A stretch of DNA of 64,000 bases, taken from Palleronia salina (GTDB lineage: Bacteria; Pseudomonadota; Alphaproteobacteria; Rhodobacterales; Rhodobacteraceae). The position numbers were made by a program, and so were the translations under genes. Shown in pieces: positions 32,853-42,450 of this stretch. Under the pieces are notes generated by a model, which saw only the letters and a program-made list of their open reading frames with translations, had not been told where the DNA came from and did not search any database. Each line of letters begins with the position of its first letter. Within the stretch, counting starts at the first letter, position 1. The stretch lies in contig NZ_FQZA01000006.1 in the NCBI RefSeq assembly GCF_900141995.1, positions 1 through 64,000 of the forward strand, given 5' to 3'.

Positions 32853-33758
32853 ATGCCGCATTTCCTCGATATCCATAAAACCGACAAGTCCGACCTGCGG
32901 GCCATCGTCGACCACGCCCGCGCCATGAAGCAAAGCCGCGACGGCCAGCCGAAAGGGCAGCCCGACGCCGACCAGCCGCTGAAGAACCGCATGGTGGCGC
33001 TGATCTTCGAAAAGCCGTCCACGCGGACCCGGGTCAGCTTCGACGTGGGCGTGCGGCAGATGGGCGGGCAGACCATGGTGCTTTCGGGGGCCGACATGCA
33101 GCTGGGCCATGGCGAGACCATCGCCGACACCGCCCGGGTCATGTCGCGCTACGTGGATCTCATCATGATCCGCACCTTCGAGGAGGCGACGCTGCTGGAA
33201 ATGGCCGAACACGCCACGGTGCCGGTCATCAACGGGCTGACCAACCGCACGCATCCCTGCCAGATCATGGCCGACGTGATGACCTACGAGGAACATCGCG
33301 GCCCCATCGCCGGGCGCAAGGTGGTGTGGTCGGGCGACGGCAACAACGTCTTCGCCAGCTTCGCCCACGCGGCGCGGCAGTTCGATTTCGACCTGACCTT
33401 CACCGGCCCCGAGCCGCTGGACCCCGAACGCGCGTGGGACGGGATGTACGTGACCGAGCGGGACCCCCACAAGGCGGTCGAGGGCGCGGACCTCGTGGTC
33501 ACCGACACCTGGGTGTCCATGCATGACCCGCAATCGGCCCGCGAGCGGCGCCATAACCAGCTGCGCGGCTACCAGGTGAACGCCGCGCTGATGGCCAGGG
33601 CCAAGCCCGACGCGCTGTTCATGCACTGCCTGCCGGCCCACCGTGACGACGAGGCCACGTCCGAGGTCATGGACGGCCCCCACTCGGTGATCTTCGACGA
33701 GGCCGAGAACCGCCTGCACGCGCAGAAGGCCATCATGCGCCACTGCCTGGGCGTCTAG
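32853..33758 (+). CDS. argF: Ornithine carbamoyltransferase
   Basis: 301 residues from the ATG at 32853 ([15 protein letters not shown]), with AAAGGG upstream. It has the carbamoyl-phosphate motif S56-T-R-T ([12 protein letters not shown]), [11 protein letters not shown], and the ornithine-binding/catalytic HCLPAHR near the C-terminus. It makes citrulline from ornithine and carbamoyl phosphate. Follows argD; the pair ends in a clear terminator hairpin. Confidence 0.97.
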   Translation: MPHFLDIHKTDKSDLRAIVDHARAMKQSRDGQPKGQPDADQPLKNRMVALIFEKPSTRTRVSFDVGVRQMGGQTMVLSGADMQLGHGETIADTARVMSRYVDLIMIRTFEEATLLEMAEHATVPVINGLTNRTHPCQIMADVMTYEEHRGPIAGRKVVWSGDGNNVFASFAHAARQFDFDLTFTGPEPLDPERAWDGMYVTERDPHKAVEGADLVVTDTWVSMHDPQSARERRHNQLRGYQVNAALMARAKPDALFMHCLPAHRDDEATSEVMDGPHSVIFDEAENRLHAQKAIMRHCLGV

Positions 33759-33782
33759 GCCCTTCGCACGGGCCGACAGCAA

Positions 33783-33818
33783 AACGCCCCCGCGCGGCGC
33801 TCGCACGGGGGCGTTCTT
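33783..33818 (+). terminator. Terminator after argF
   Basis: A 10-bp GC-rich stem (33783-33792 with 33806-33815) around a 13-base loop that can pair further, then a short pyrimidine tract. Between convergent argF and the BCCT gene. Confidence 0.75.
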
Positions 33819-33853
33819 CCATCCGGTGATCCGGTCGGCGGACAGCGCCACCC

Positions 33854-35506
33854 TCACTCGGCGGGCGCGCGCTCGCCTTTCATCGAAGGTTCGGCCTTGC
33901 CGATGTCGTCCAACTCGGCGGAATGGGGCTGGTCGGGCATGTTGTGATCGGCCTCGCGGTCGTTGCGATAGCGCTGCTTGTGGCGATGCACCATCAGGCT
34001 GTCCCAACGCAGCGCCCGCCACAGACCCACCGCGACGATCGCGATCACCGCGGCGAAGGGGAAGCCCGCGATGACGGCCGCCGCCTGCAACGCGTCGAGC
34101 CCGCCCATGACCAGCAGCACCGACGCCACCGCGCCCTCGCTCACGGCCCAGAACACGCGCTGGATCTTGGGCGGATCGGGATCCCCGCCCGCCGTCAGCA
34201 TGTCGATCACGAAGGACCCCGAGTCCGACGAGGTGACGAACCACAGCACGATCAGCACCACCGCGAAGACCGACATGAAGCCCGAGAACGGGAAGAACGT
34301 CAGCAGCTCGAACATGGTCTGCGCGTAGTTCTCCTGCGTGGCCTCGACCAGCCGTGTCTCGCCCGCCAGCGACATGCGGATCGCCGTGCCGCCGAAGGCG
34401 GTGAACCAGAAGAACATGATCGAGCAGGGGATCAGCATGATGCCCAGCAGGAATTCGCGGATCGTCCGGCCGCGGCTGATCCGCGCGATGAACACCCCCA
34501 CGAAGGGGGCCCAGCTGACCCACCACGCCCAATAGAAGATCGTCCAGCTGTTCTGCCAGGTTCCATCGCCCCAGCCCTCGGCCCAGGTGCCCAGGTCGAT
34601 CAGCGAATTCACGGAGTTGCCGTAGTTCTCGACGAAGCTGTCGAAGATGAACAGCGTTGGTCCGACCACCACCATGAAGGCCAGCATCAGGAAGCTCAGG
34701 AAGATGTTCAGGTTCGACAGCCGCTTGATCCCGCCATCCAGCCCCGCCAGCACCGATGCCGTCGCCGCCGCGGTGATGAACGCGATGATGATGACCTGAA
34801 CGAAGGCGGATTCGGGCAGGCCGAAGACCCGCTCCAGCCCCGAATTGATCTGGATCGCGCCAAGGCCCAGCGACGTGACGATCCCGAACATGGTGCCGAA
34901 CACCGCAAGGACATCCACCAGGTCGCCCCAGCGGCCGTAGATGCGCTCGCCCAGCAACGGGTAGAGCGACGACCGGATGGTCAGAGGCAGCCCCTGGCGA
35001 TAGTGGAAATAGGCCAGCGCCAGCGCGATGACGGCATAGATCGCCCAGGCGTGAAAGCCCCAGTGCATGAAGCTCAGGGTCATGGCCTGCTTGGCGCTTT
35101 CCACCGTCTCGGCCTCGCCCATGGGCGGCGAGAAGTAGTGGAACATGGGCTCGGCCACGCCCCAGTAGATCAGGCCGATGCCGATCCCGGCCGAGAACAG
35201 CATCGCCGTCCACGACAGCAGCCCGTATTCCGGCGCCTCGTCCATCTTGCCCAGCCGGATGTCACCGAAGGGCCCCAGCGCCAGGAAGATCACGAAGATC
35301 AGCAGCAGGTTGACCTCGATGATCAGCAGCCATCCCAGGTTGCTTGCCAGCACCGTCTGCGCGCCGGTGAAGATCGACTTCGCAAGGTCGTTGAACAGGG
35401 CGCCGAAGACGATGAAGCCGAGGATCAGGACGGCCGAGGCCACGAAGACCGACCGGTTCACCCTCGGGAAGATCCAAAGCGAGTCCTGCTTGATCCTGCT
35501 GTCCAT
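33854..35506 (-). CDS. BCCT-family transporter (betaine/carnitine/choline type)
   Basis: 550 residues from the ATG at 35506, preceded by GGAGG. Twelve hydrophobic segments with the BCCT hallmark stretch WWVSWAPFVGVFIARISRGRTIREF and MLFSAGIGIGLIYWGVAEP. The aromatic betaine-binding residues lie in the WAW-like FYWAWWVSW segment. A cytoplasmic C-terminal tail of about 55 residues rich in charged residues could be an osmosensing tail. The family takes up quaternary ammonium compounds (glycine betaine, choline, carnitine, DMSP) with sodium or protons; the actual substrate cannot be read. The 72-residue gene upstream and hrpB are on the same strand. Confidence 0.92.
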   Translation of the reverse strand: MDSRIKQDSLWIFPRVNRSVFVASAVLILGFIVFGALFNDLAKSIFTGAQTVLASNLGWLLIIEVNLLLIFVIFLALGPFGDIRLGKMDEAPEYGLLSWTAMLFSAGIGIGLIYWGVAEPMFHYFSPPMGEAETVESAKQAMTLSFMHWGFHAWAIYAVIALALAYFHYRQGLPLTIRSSLYPLLGERIYGRWGDLVDVLAVFGTMFGIVTSLGLGAIQINSGLERVFGLPESAFVQVIIIAFITAAATASVLAGLDGGIKRLSNLNIFLSFLMLAFMVVVGPTLFIFDSFVENYGNSVNSLIDLGTWAEGWGDGTWQNSWTIFYWAWWVSWAPFVGVFIARISRGRTIREFLLGIMLIPCSIMFFWFTAFGGTAIRMSLAGETRLVEATQENYAQTMFELLTFFPFSGFMSVFAVVLIVLWFVTSSDSGSFVIDMLTAGGDPDPPKIQRVFWAVSEGAVASVLLVMGGLDALQAAAVIAGFPFAAVIAIVAVGLWRALRWDSLMVHRHKQRYRNDREADHNMPDQPHSAELDDIGKAEPSMKGERAPAE

Positions 35507-35588
35507 CCGCCGTCCTCCGTGGCAACCGGGGGGTGTCCCCATCGGTCCTCAACCGGGGGGCCGCCAAGAGGTTCACCGGAATCGTGAA

Positions 35589-35807
35589 TTACGGTCCGGC
35601 GTCGCGTTTCAGCTCGGCCAGCAGGGCCCGTGCCCGCGCTTCGGCGCGGCGCACGCGCACCGCGGTCAGGTAGGCCTCTTCCATGGTGGTCGAAGATGCG
35701 CCGATCGCTTCGGCCACGCGATCGATCGCGGTCTCGTCGCCGGTCGTCTCGGCCACGTGCAGGGCCTCCTGCGCCAGCTTGTCGGCCAGCTCTTCCAACA
35801 GGCTCAT
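35589..35807 (-). CDS. Small acidic/basic helical protein of 72 residues (unknown)
   Basis: The ATG at 35807 is preceded by GGAG at a good distance. The product starts MSLLEELADKLAQEALHVAE and is predicted almost wholly helical with alternating charges; no Cys, no membrane segment. It begins 10 bases behind the hrpB stop and may be co-transcribed with it, and it lies upstream of the BCCT transporter gene. No family is recognised. A small conserved cytoplasmic protein is the safest description. Confidence 0.65.
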   Translation of the reverse strand: MSLLEELADKLAQEALHVAETTGDETAIDRVAEAIGASSTTMEEAYLTAVRVRRAEARARALLAELKRDAGP

Positions 35808-35817
35808 GGTGTCTCCT

Positions 35818-38202
35818 TCACTTGGCCCGGCGCTTGGCGCGCAGGGTCGGGTCGGCGGCGCGCGGGTCCTCGGGCCAGGGGTGCTTGGGATAGCGCGCGC
35901 GCATGTCCTTGCGCACATCCTCATAGCTGCCGTCCCAGAAGCCCGGCAAGTCGTCCGTCACCTGCACCGGCCGGCCCGCGGGCGACAGCAGCGTCAGCTT
36001 CAGCGGCTGGCCCGCCACGGTGGGGTGGGCGGTCATGCCGAACAGCTCCTGCACTCGCACCGCGACCTCGGGCGCGTCGCCGCCGTAATCCACGGCCAGC
36101 TTGCGGCCCAGCGGCGTGACGATATGGCCGGGCGCCTCGGCGTCCAGGCGTTGCTGCGCGTCCCAGTCCAGCCGCGCGCGCAGGGCGGGCAGAAGGTCGA
36201 ACCGCTTCCACTCATCGGCGCTGCGCACCCCTTGCAGGTAGGGCAGCAGCCATTCCTCGGCGCTTTCCAGCAGCGCGTCCTCGCCCGTGTCGAACAATGC
36301 CAGCAGCCGCACCCGCGCCAGGAACCGCCGCGCGGCGGGCGAGGGGGCCAGCCCCAGCTGGCGCACCCCGTCCAGCATCGCCCGGGCCACCGCGTCGGGC
36401 GGCGCATCGGGCCGGGTCCGGTCGTCCAGCGCGATGGCGCCCAGCCGCTCCTGCCGGCGGGCCACCACGCGCCCCTCGCGACGGGACCATTCGCAGATAT
36501 CGACCCACCGGATGCGGTCGCCCAGCACCCCGCGCAGCTCGGCCTCGCTGATCGCGATCGCCTGGCGCACCATCGCCTCGCGCGGGTGGCCGTCCGTGTC
36601 GGTGACCACCAGCAGGCGCGAAGCGGCCAGCGGGTCGCCCTCGGCCATCTTCACCCCCTTGCCGCCCGACAACAGCCAGCGTGGCGCGTCGCCCGGGCGG
36701 CGCAGCGCCACGCGGTCGGGATAGGCCAGCGCGGCCCGCTGCGCGACTCCCAGATCGGCCCGGGGCCCCGCCAGCCGGCGCAACCGCTTGGCCTCGTCCC
36801 GGATCCGCGCCACCGGCCCGCGCGCGACCCCGAATCCGCCGGGGTCGGCCAGCGCCCGCAGCCGCAAGGACAGGTCCACCCCGCGATCCCGCAGGATGTC
36901 GCGTTCGGACAAGAGAGCGGCCAGCTCCGCCGCCTCGGGCCCCGCCAATTGCAGCATATGTGCAAGCCGCGGATGCAGCGGCATGGCGGCCAGCGCGCGG
37001 CCGTGGTCGGTGATTTGCCCGTCCGCCAGCGCACCCAGGTCGGCCAGCAGCGCCCGCGCCTCGGCCATGGCGCCCTCGGGCGGCGCGGTGAGGAAGGGCA
37101 GTTCGCCCGCTTCCCGCGCGCCCCACAACGCCAGCTCCAGCGCCAGGGGCGCCAGGTCCGCGGTCTCGATCTCGGGCGGGGCGAAGGCGGGCAGGGCGCC
37201 GTCCTCGCCCCTGGTCCACAGCCGGTAGGCCACGCCCGGAGCCACGCGCCCCGCGCGGCCGGCCCGCTGTGTCGCCTCGGCGCGGCTCACCCGCTCGGTC
37301 ACCAGCCGCGACATGCCCGAGCCCGGGTCGAACCGTGCGCGCCGGGCCAGCCCACCGTCCACCACCACGCGGATATCCTCGATGGTCAGAGACGTCTCGG
37401 CGATGGCGGTGGCCAGCACGACCTTGCGCCCCGGCGACGGCGCGATGGCCGCGCGCTGCTCGGCGAAGGGCAGGGCGCCATACAGGGGGCGCAGCGCCAC
37501 GCCCGGCAGGTCCAGCTGCGCCATGACGCGCCGAATCTCGCCCTCGCCCGGCAGGAAACACAGCACGCTGCCTTGGGTCTCGTCGACGGCCCGCGCGATC
37601 AGCGCCGCCATCGCGGCCTCGAAGCGCTGCCCCTTCGGACGCGGCCGGTCCAGCCAGACGGTGTCGACCGGGTACGCGCGCCCCGCGCTGGTCACCACCG
37701 GCGCGTCCAGCAACGCGGCCACCGGCCCCGCGTCCAGCGTCGCCGACATCACCACGATGGCCAGGTCGTCTCGCAGCGCCTGCGCCACCTCCCATGTCAG
37801 GGCCAATCCCAGGTCGGCGTTCAGGGATCGCTCGTGGAATTCGTCGAAGATCACGCACCCGACGCCGTCGAGGCCCGGATCGTTCTGCAACCGGCGGGTC
37901 AGGATGCCCTCGGTCACCACCTCGATGCGCGTGGCGTCCGCAACCTTCGCCTCGCCCCGGATGCGGTATCCCACGGTCTGCCCCACCGGCTCGCCCAGGG
38001 TCTCGGCCATCCGCTCCGCCGCCGCGCGGGCGGCCAGCCGCCGCGGCTCGAGCATGACGATGCGCCCGGCGACCCGGTCCAGCAACGCCAGCGGCACGCG
38101 GGTGGTCTTGCCCGCGCCCGGCGGGGCCTGGAGCACGACCCGGCCGCGCGCGTCCAGCGCGGCCCGCAACTCGTCCAGCACCTCGTCGATGGGCAATTCC
38201 AT
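35818..38202 (-). CDS. hrpB: ATP-dependent helicase HrpB (DEAH type)
   Basis: 794 residues from the ATG at 38202, preceded by GGGGAG. Motifs in order: Walker A QAPPGAGKTTRVP near residue 25, DEFHERS (DExH box), SATLD, the C-terminal helicase core with AIAETSLTIEDIRVVVDGGL and TQRAGRAGRVAPGVAYRLW, then HA2-like and HrpB-specific C-terminal regions. HrpB is a DExH helicase of bacteria whose cellular role is poorly defined, unlike HrpA; it may act on RNA. The upstream gap with meaB contains a repeat half copy. Confidence 0.95.
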   Translation of the reverse strand: MELPIDEVLDELRAALDARGRVVLQAPPGAGKTTRVPLALLDRVAGRIVMLEPRRLAARAAAERMAETLGEPVGQTVGYRIRGEAKVADATRIEVVTEGILTRRLQNDPGLDGVGCVIFDEFHERSLNADLGLALTWEVAQALRDDLAIVVMSATLDAGPVAALLDAPVVTSAGRAYPVDTVWLDRPRPKGQRFEAAMAALIARAVDETQGSVLCFLPGEGEIRRVMAQLDLPGVALRPLYGALPFAEQRAAIAPSPGRKVVLATAIAETSLTIEDIRVVVDGGLARRARFDPGSGMSRLVTERVSRAEATQRAGRAGRVAPGVAYRLWTRGEDGALPAFAPPEIETADLAPLALELALWGAREAGELPFLTAPPEGAMAEARALLADLGALADGQITDHGRALAAMPLHPRLAHMLQLAGPEAAELAALLSERDILRDRGVDLSLRLRALADPGGFGVARGPVARIRDEAKRLRRLAGPRADLGVAQRAALAYPDRVALRRPGDAPRWLLSGGKGVKMAEGDPLAASRLLVVTDTDGHPREAMVRQAIAISEAELRGVLGDRIRWVDICEWSRREGRVVARRQERLGAIALDDRTRPDAPPDAVARAMLDGVRQLGLAPSPAARRFLARVRLLALFDTGEDALLESAEEWLLPYLQGVRSADEWKRFDLLPALRARLDWDAQQRLDAEAPGHIVTPLGRKLAVDYGGDAPEVAVRVQELFGMTAHPTVAGQPLKLTLLSPAGRPVQVTDDLPGFWDGSYEDVRKDMRARYPKHPWPEDPRAADPTLRAKRRAK

Positions 38203-38247
38203 GGCTCCCCATAGCGCGGCCCGGCCCCCCCGCGCCACGCCCCCGGC

Positions 38248-38268
38248 TTCATCTTTCCAAAAATACCT
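38248..38268. repeat. Half copy of the intergenic repeat family (hrpB-meaB)
   Basis: TTCATCTTTCCAAAAATACC followed by T, 20 of 21 bases identical to the element behind argD. It is located in the 134-bp gap between the divergent hrpB and meaB genes. Confidence 0.65.
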
Positions 38269-38336
38269 GGATCGCGACGCCGACGGCCCGCGCCCCCGTC
38301 TGGACATCGCGACCCCCTTCGGTCCAGATCGCGGCC

Positions 38337-39329
38337 ATGGATCTCGACAGGCTCATCACCGGCATCAGGGACGGCGACCGCCGCGCGCTCGCCCGCGCGA
38401 TCACGCTGGTGGAAAGCGGCCGCGCCGACCACCGTGCGCAGGCCACGCGGCTTCTGGACGCCGTGACCGACCCCGAGAGGCAGGCCATCCGCATCGGGCT
38501 GTCGGGCACGCCCGGGGTGGGCAAGTCCACCTTCACCGAGGCGTTCGGCCTCATGCTCACGGGGCAGGGGCTGCGGGTCGCGGTGCTTGCCGTCGATCCC
38601 AGCTCGGCCCGCTCGGGCGGTTCGATCCTGGGCGACAAGACCCGGATGGAGCAGCTCAGCCGCGACCCCAACGCCTTCATCCGCCCCAGCCCCAGCCAGA
38701 CCGAGCTGGGCGGCGTGGCCCGCCGCACGCGCGAGGTCATCGCGCTGGCCGAGGCCGCGGGCTTCGACGTGGTCATCGTGGAAACCGTGGGCGTGGGGCA
38801 GTCCGAAACTCTGGTCGCGCAGATGACCGACATCTTCACGCTGCTGCTGGCGCCCGGCGGCGGGGACGAGCTGCAGGGCGTGAAGCGCGGGATCATGGAG
38901 ATCGCGGACCTGATCCTGGTCAACAAGGCCGATGGCGAGATGAAGGCCCAGGCCGGCCGCACCTGCGCCGATTACGCGGGCGCGCTGCGGCTCTTCCGCA
39001 AGCGCCCCGGCGACCCCGAGGATTTTCCCAAGGCGCTGACCGTGTCGGCGGTCACCGGCGACGGGATCGCCACCGCCTGGGACGAGATGCGCGCGCTCGT
39101 CGCGCATCGCCGTGCCAGCGGGCAGTTCGACCAGACCCGCGCGCGGCAGAACCGCCACTGGTTCGACGACGCGGTGCGCCACGGCATCCTGCGCCACCTG
39201 GGGTCCGACCCCGAGACGCGCGCGCGCATGGAAAAGCTCGGCGCGGCGGTGGCGGCGGGCGACGCGGCGCCCTCGGCGGCGGCGGACCGGATGCTGGCGC
39301 TGCTCTTCGGTGGCGACCGGCCCGACTGA
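38337..39329 (+). CDS. meaB: Methylmalonyl-CoA mutase-associated GTPase MeaB (ArgK family)
   Basis: 330 residues, typical. G3E P-loop GTPase: Walker A GLSGTPGVGKSTF (about 54-66), VLAVDPSSARSGGSILGDKTRM switch region, IVETVGVGQSE, and the base-recognition LVNKADG (NKxD). MeaB protects and reactivates B12-dependent methylmalonyl-CoA mutase in the propionate/ethylmalonyl pathways. No mutase gene is in the window. The ATG has no strong ribosome-binding site. Confidence 0.95.
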   Translation: MDLDRLITGIRDGDRRALARAITLVESGRADHRAQATRLLDAVTDPERQAIRIGLSGTPGVGKSTFTEAFGLMLTGQGLRVAVLAVDPSSARSGGSILGDKTRMEQLSRDPNAFIRPSPSQTELGGVARRTREVIALAEAAGFDVVIVETVGVGQSETLVAQMTDIFTLLLAPGGGDELQGVKRGIMEIADLILVNKADGEMKAQAGRTCADYAGALRLFRKRPGDPEDFPKALTVSAVTGDGIATAWDEMRALVAHRRASGQFDQTRARQNRHWFDDAVRHGILRHLGSDPETRARMEKLGAAVAAGDAAPSAAADRMLALLFGGDRPD

Positions 39330-39364
39330 CGCGGCGCCGCGCGGACCGTATTGCCCTTTGCCGC

Positions 39365-39393
39365 TTGACGCGCGCGGCGCGATTGCTTATCCG
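39365..39393 (+). promoter_or_regulatory. Probable sigma70-type promoter of rpmB
   Basis: TTGACG (39365-39370), a 17-base spacer and TATCCG (39388-39393), about 80 bases upstream of the rpmB start. Spacing is ideal and the -35 box close to consensus; assigned by eye only. Confidence 0.45.
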
Positions 39394-39470
39394 CGCCTGA
39401 CTTCACAGATTCCGTCCGCCGGCCGGCCCCTCGTGGCCCGGCTCGGACACGACCAGACGAGGATAAGATC

Positions 39471-39758
39471 ATGTCGCGCGTGTGCGAACTGACCGGCAAA
39501 GGTCCCATGGTTGGCAACAATGTCAGCCACGCCAACAACAAGACGAAGCGCCGCTTCCTGCCCAACCTGAACGACGTGTCGCTCATGTCCGAAACGCTGG
39601 GCCGCACCTTCAAGCTGCGCATCTCGGCCTCGGCGCTGCGCACCGTGGATCACCGCGGCGGGCTCGACGGCTTCATGGCCAAGGCGAAGGAAACGGACCT
39701 GTCGCCCAACGCCCTGAAGATCAAGAAAGAGATCGCGAAGGCCCAGGCCACCGCCTGA
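39471..39758 (+). CDS. rpmB: 50S ribosomal protein L28
   Basis: 95 residues; alphaproteobacterial L28 is about 95-100. It begins [20 protein letters not shown], with the conserved [14 protein letters not shown] and [20 protein letters not shown]. There is no CxxC zinc pair, so this is the zinc-independent type. GAGGA precedes the ATG and the gene ends in a terminator, a single-gene transcript. rpmG (L33), its partner in many bacteria, is not adjacent. Confidence 0.98.
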   Translation: MSRVCELTGKGPMVGNNVSHANNKTKRRFLPNLNDVSLMSETLGRTFKLRISASALRTVDHRGGLDGFMAKAKETDLSPNALKIKKEIAKAQATA

Positions 39759-39783
39759 TCGCCCGCGTTTTGCTCTGCATGAA

Positions 39784-39811
39784 GGCCCCGTCGCTTGCGG
39801 CGGGGTCTTTT
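39784..39811 (+). terminator. Terminator after rpmB
   Basis: An 11-base stem with two G-U pairs in RNA (39784-39794 with 39797-39807) followed by TTTT. Confidence 0.8.
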
Positions 39812-39828
39812 CGCGTGTGCCGACCCGC

Positions 39829-40350
39829 TCAGTCCAGCCCGACGGTGGATGACCGGCGCTCCATCATCATCACGTCGCACCACTGTCCCGCGCGGGGCCC
39901 GTAGGTCATCCGCCCGAGCCGTTCACGCAGCCCAAGACGGACAAAGCCCGCGCGCTCCAGCGCGGCGATGGATGCGGCGTTCTCGGCGAAACACTGCGCC
40001 ACGAGGGTCCAGAAGCCGGCCGGCTCGCTCGCCGCCACCGTGTCGGCGATCAGGCGAGCGCCAAGGCCCGCGCCGCGAAAGCCCGCCTCCACGTAGACCG
40101 AGATCTCGCCCACGCCGGCATAGACCGCGCGCGGCGACGTGCGGGACACGCCCGCCCAGCCGCGCGCCTCGCCGTCCACCAGGCCCAGCAGGGCCAGGCC
40201 CGCGGGCGGGTCGAAGGCGGCGAAACTCCGGGCGTCATGGGGGGTGTCGCGGAAGCTGGCCCGCCCGGTGGACAGGCCGCTTCGGTCGATCCGCGCGATC
40301 GCGTCGATGTCGGAGCGCTGCGCGGCGCGCGTTGTGATCGTGTTGGGCAT
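39829..40350 (-). CDS. GNAT-family N-acetyltransferase (phosphinothricin acetyltransferase-like)
   Basis: 173 residues from the ATG at 40350. The acetyl-CoA loop is VEAGFRGAGLGARLIADTV (R-x-x-G-x-G), preceded by AVYAGVGEISVYV and followed by FAENAASIAALERAGF, the standard GNAT arrangement. The order and the SISVYV-type strand resemble the Pat/Bar subgroup, which acetylates phosphinothricin, methionine sulfone or sulfoximine. Real substrate unknown. The ribosome-binding site is weak. It is convergent with rpmB. Confidence 0.88.
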   Translation of the reverse strand: MPNTITTRAAQRSDIDAIARIDRSGLSTGRASFRDTPHDARSFAAFDPPAGLALLGLVDGEARGWAGVSRTSPRAVYAGVGEISVYVEAGFRGAGLGARLIADTVAASEPAGFWTLVAQCFAENAASIAALERAGFVRLGLRERLGRMTYGPRAGQWCDVMMMERRSSTVGLD

Positions 40351-40435
40351 GACGCGCGGCCTAGCACGAGGCCGCGACCACGCGCCATACCAGGCGGGAC
40401 AAAGGGACATCAAAGCCCCGCCTGTCTGTCGGCCG

Positions 40436-41563
40436 CTAGAAGCTGAACTGGATCGAGGTCTGGATCCGGTCAACGTCGTAGCTGCCCCCACCGAAGGTGT
40501 CGCGGGTGCCGTGGAAATACTCCACGCCCAGCGTGGTGCTTTCGGCGACCTGGTACTGCGCGTTCAGGTGAACGGACTCCAGCGTCTCGGTGTCGCCCAC
40601 CGCGCCGCTGTCGATGTCGCGCCAGCCATAGATGCCGCGGAAGGTCCAGTTCTCGCCGACCTCCTGCGCCAGGCCGATATAGGCCGCCTGGGTGTCGATG
40701 GCGTCACCCGCGCCGTCCACCGCGTCGCCCAGGAACACCATGTAGGGCGCCAGGGCCGAGCCGGTGGTGTAGGACGCGTCCAGCGTCGCGCCGTCCCACA
40801 GCTGTGCCGTGGTCGACAGGTTCACGCCCCACATGTCCTCGTCGCCGCCCAGCCCGTCGTTGACGGTGCCGCCGATGGCCGACATGCGCAGCAGCAGCGG
40901 GTCGGTGTCGTAGGCCAGCGCGGCGATGAGCACCGGATCGTCGCTATTGCCGTTATGCTCTTCCAGCGCGACCTGGCCCACGATGTTGTTGCCGAATTCG
41001 TGGGTGTACTGGATCATCTCCTGCCGGGCGAAGGGGATGCCCGCGACGCCCTGGAAGTCCAGCGTGATCGGGTAGGACGACAGCGGCATGAAGGTCGTCC
41101 AGTATTTACCGATCCGCCAGCCGTTCAGCGTGATGTTGGCGTGGCGCAGCCGCGGCTCGGCCCCGCCGGTGCTGAACGCGCCCGCGGCGCCGTAGAAGTC
41201 GATCTCGACCTGGGTGCCCAGCTCGCCGAAGGACGTGGGCGTCGTGCTGCGGAAGCCCAGGCGCGTCTGGTTCACGGTGGCGTTGAAGAAATCGCCGCTC
41301 TGCGTGCCGTCGAGCCCCACCAGCCCGAAGGTGGTGTTGCCCAGCTCGGCCCCGAAATCATAGATGAAATCGGCCTTGATGTAGCCATAGACGTCGACGG
41401 TGGTGTTCGAACTGCCGAAACTCAGCGGCTCGTCCCGGTTTTCCAGCTCGGCCACGCGGTTTTCCAATGCGGCGATACGCTGGGCGTCGCTCTGTGCAAG
41501 GGCGGGCAGGGTGCCTCCCATGATCAGCGCAGGGGCGATCAGCAACGGGGAGAGATTTTTCAT
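40436..41563 (-). CDS. Outer-membrane porin, DcaP-like
   Basis: 375 residues. A Sec signal peptide (MKNLSPLLIAPALIMGGTLPALAQ) is followed by a short coiled coil (QRIAALENRVAELENRDE, residues 28-45), as in DcaP-type trimeric porins, then alternating beta-strand sequence (VDVYGYIKADFIYDFGAEL) and a C-terminal IQTSIQFSF ending in Phe, the BamA recognition signal. DcaP-like porins pass small anionic solutes such as dicarboxylates and phthalates. AAGGA precedes the ATG. Monocistronic. Confidence 0.92.
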   Translation of the reverse strand: MKNLSPLLIAPALIMGGTLPALAQSDAQRIAALENRVAELENRDEPLSFGSSNTTVDVYGYIKADFIYDFGAELGNTTFGLVGLDGTQSGDFFNATVNQTRLGFRSTTPTSFGELGTQVEIDFYGAAGAFSTGGAEPRLRHANITLNGWRIGKYWTTFMPLSSYPITLDFQGVAGIPFARQEMIQYTHEFGNNIVGQVALEEHNGNSDDPVLIAALAYDTDPLLLRMSAIGGTVNDGLGGDEDMWGVNLSTTAQLWDGATLDASYTTGSALAPYMVFLGDAVDGAGDAIDTQAAYIGLAQEVGENWTFRGIYGWRDIDSGAVGDTETLESVHLNAQYQVAESTTLGVEYFHGTRDTFGGGSYDVDRIQTSIQFSF

Positions 41564-41659
41564 GGACTGTCCTTCCTGTCGGTCCTCGTTGGGACAACCG
41601 GATCGGCCTTGATCCTCACGTCCCCGAGGCTGCGACAGGCCACCCGCCGGCGCGGGTGT

Positions 41660-42349
41660 TCAGCGCGCGGCGTTCAGCAGTTCATCAACCCATGCGGGAA
41701 CGACTTCGGTGGCTTTTCCGTATTGTCCTGTGTCGAAAACCCCGCCCGACGGTGCGAGGTTCAGCTCATGCGTCGGAATGTCGCGGGAACGTGCGACATC
41801 GACGAAACCGGCGGCGGGATAGACGGTGCCCGAGGTGCCGATCGCGACGAACAGGTCGGCCTGCGAAAGCGCGTCCTCGATCCGGTCCAGACCGTGCGGC
41901 ATCTCGCCGAACCAGACCACGTCGGGTCGGATCGCCTGCTTGCCGCATTCGGCGCAATGATCCAGCATGTCCATGACCTTGGGCGCGTCCCAGGTCGCCC
42001 CGCAGGCGTTGCACCGCGCGCGGTCCAGACGGCCGTGCATGTGCAGCACATCCGCCGCGCCCGCCCGGTCCAGCAGGCTGTCCACGTTCTGCGTCACGAG
42101 CAACGTGTCCGGCCGCTCGGCCTTCAGCCGCGCCAGCGCGTGATGCGCCGCGTTGGGCTCGGCTCCCGCCGCGTTGGCCCGCCGCGCATTGTAAAATTCG
42201 TGGACCCTGGCGGGATCCCGCGCGAACCCCTCGGGTGTCGCGACGTCATTCAGGTCGTATTGCGTCCAGACACCCCCCTCGTCGCGGAAGGTGCCAAGGC
42301 CGCTTTCGGCGGACAGTCCCGCGCCGCTCAGAACCACGATCTTTTCCAT
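41660..42349 (-). CDS. cobB: NAD-dependent protein deacylase, sirtuin class III (CobB-like)
   Basis: 229 residues from the ATG at 42349, preceded by GAGGAG. NAD-binding GAGLSAESGLGTFRD (9-23), TQNVDSLLDRAG, catalytic His105 in HMHG and a Cys4 zinc site in CNACG and CAECG are present. Tyr53 and Arg56 (EFYNARR) form the Y-x-x-R pair that recognises succinyl or malonyl groups in class III sirtuins, so desuccinylation as well as deacetylation is expected. Divergent from the LMW-PTP gene across about 100 bp. Confidence 0.94.
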   Translation of the reverse strand: MEKIVVLSGAGLSAESGLGTFRDEGGVWTQYDLNDVATPEGFARDPARVHEFYNARRANAAGAEPNAAHHALARLKAERPDTLLVTQNVDSLLDRAGAADVLHMHGRLDRARCNACGATWDAPKVMDMLDHCAECGKQAIRPDVVWFGEMPHGLDRIEDALSQADLFVAIGTSGTVYPAAGFVDVARSRDIPTHELNLAPSGGVFDTGQYGKATEVVPAWVDELLNAAR

Positions 42350-42450
42350 GGCCGCTCCTCCGCTAGTCTCCTCTGCAAGCGTGGTAGCGAAAGGACGAAC
42401 CGGATGAAAACAGCTTCGACCCCGACCGGAACGGCCCCGGGGGCTCACCG

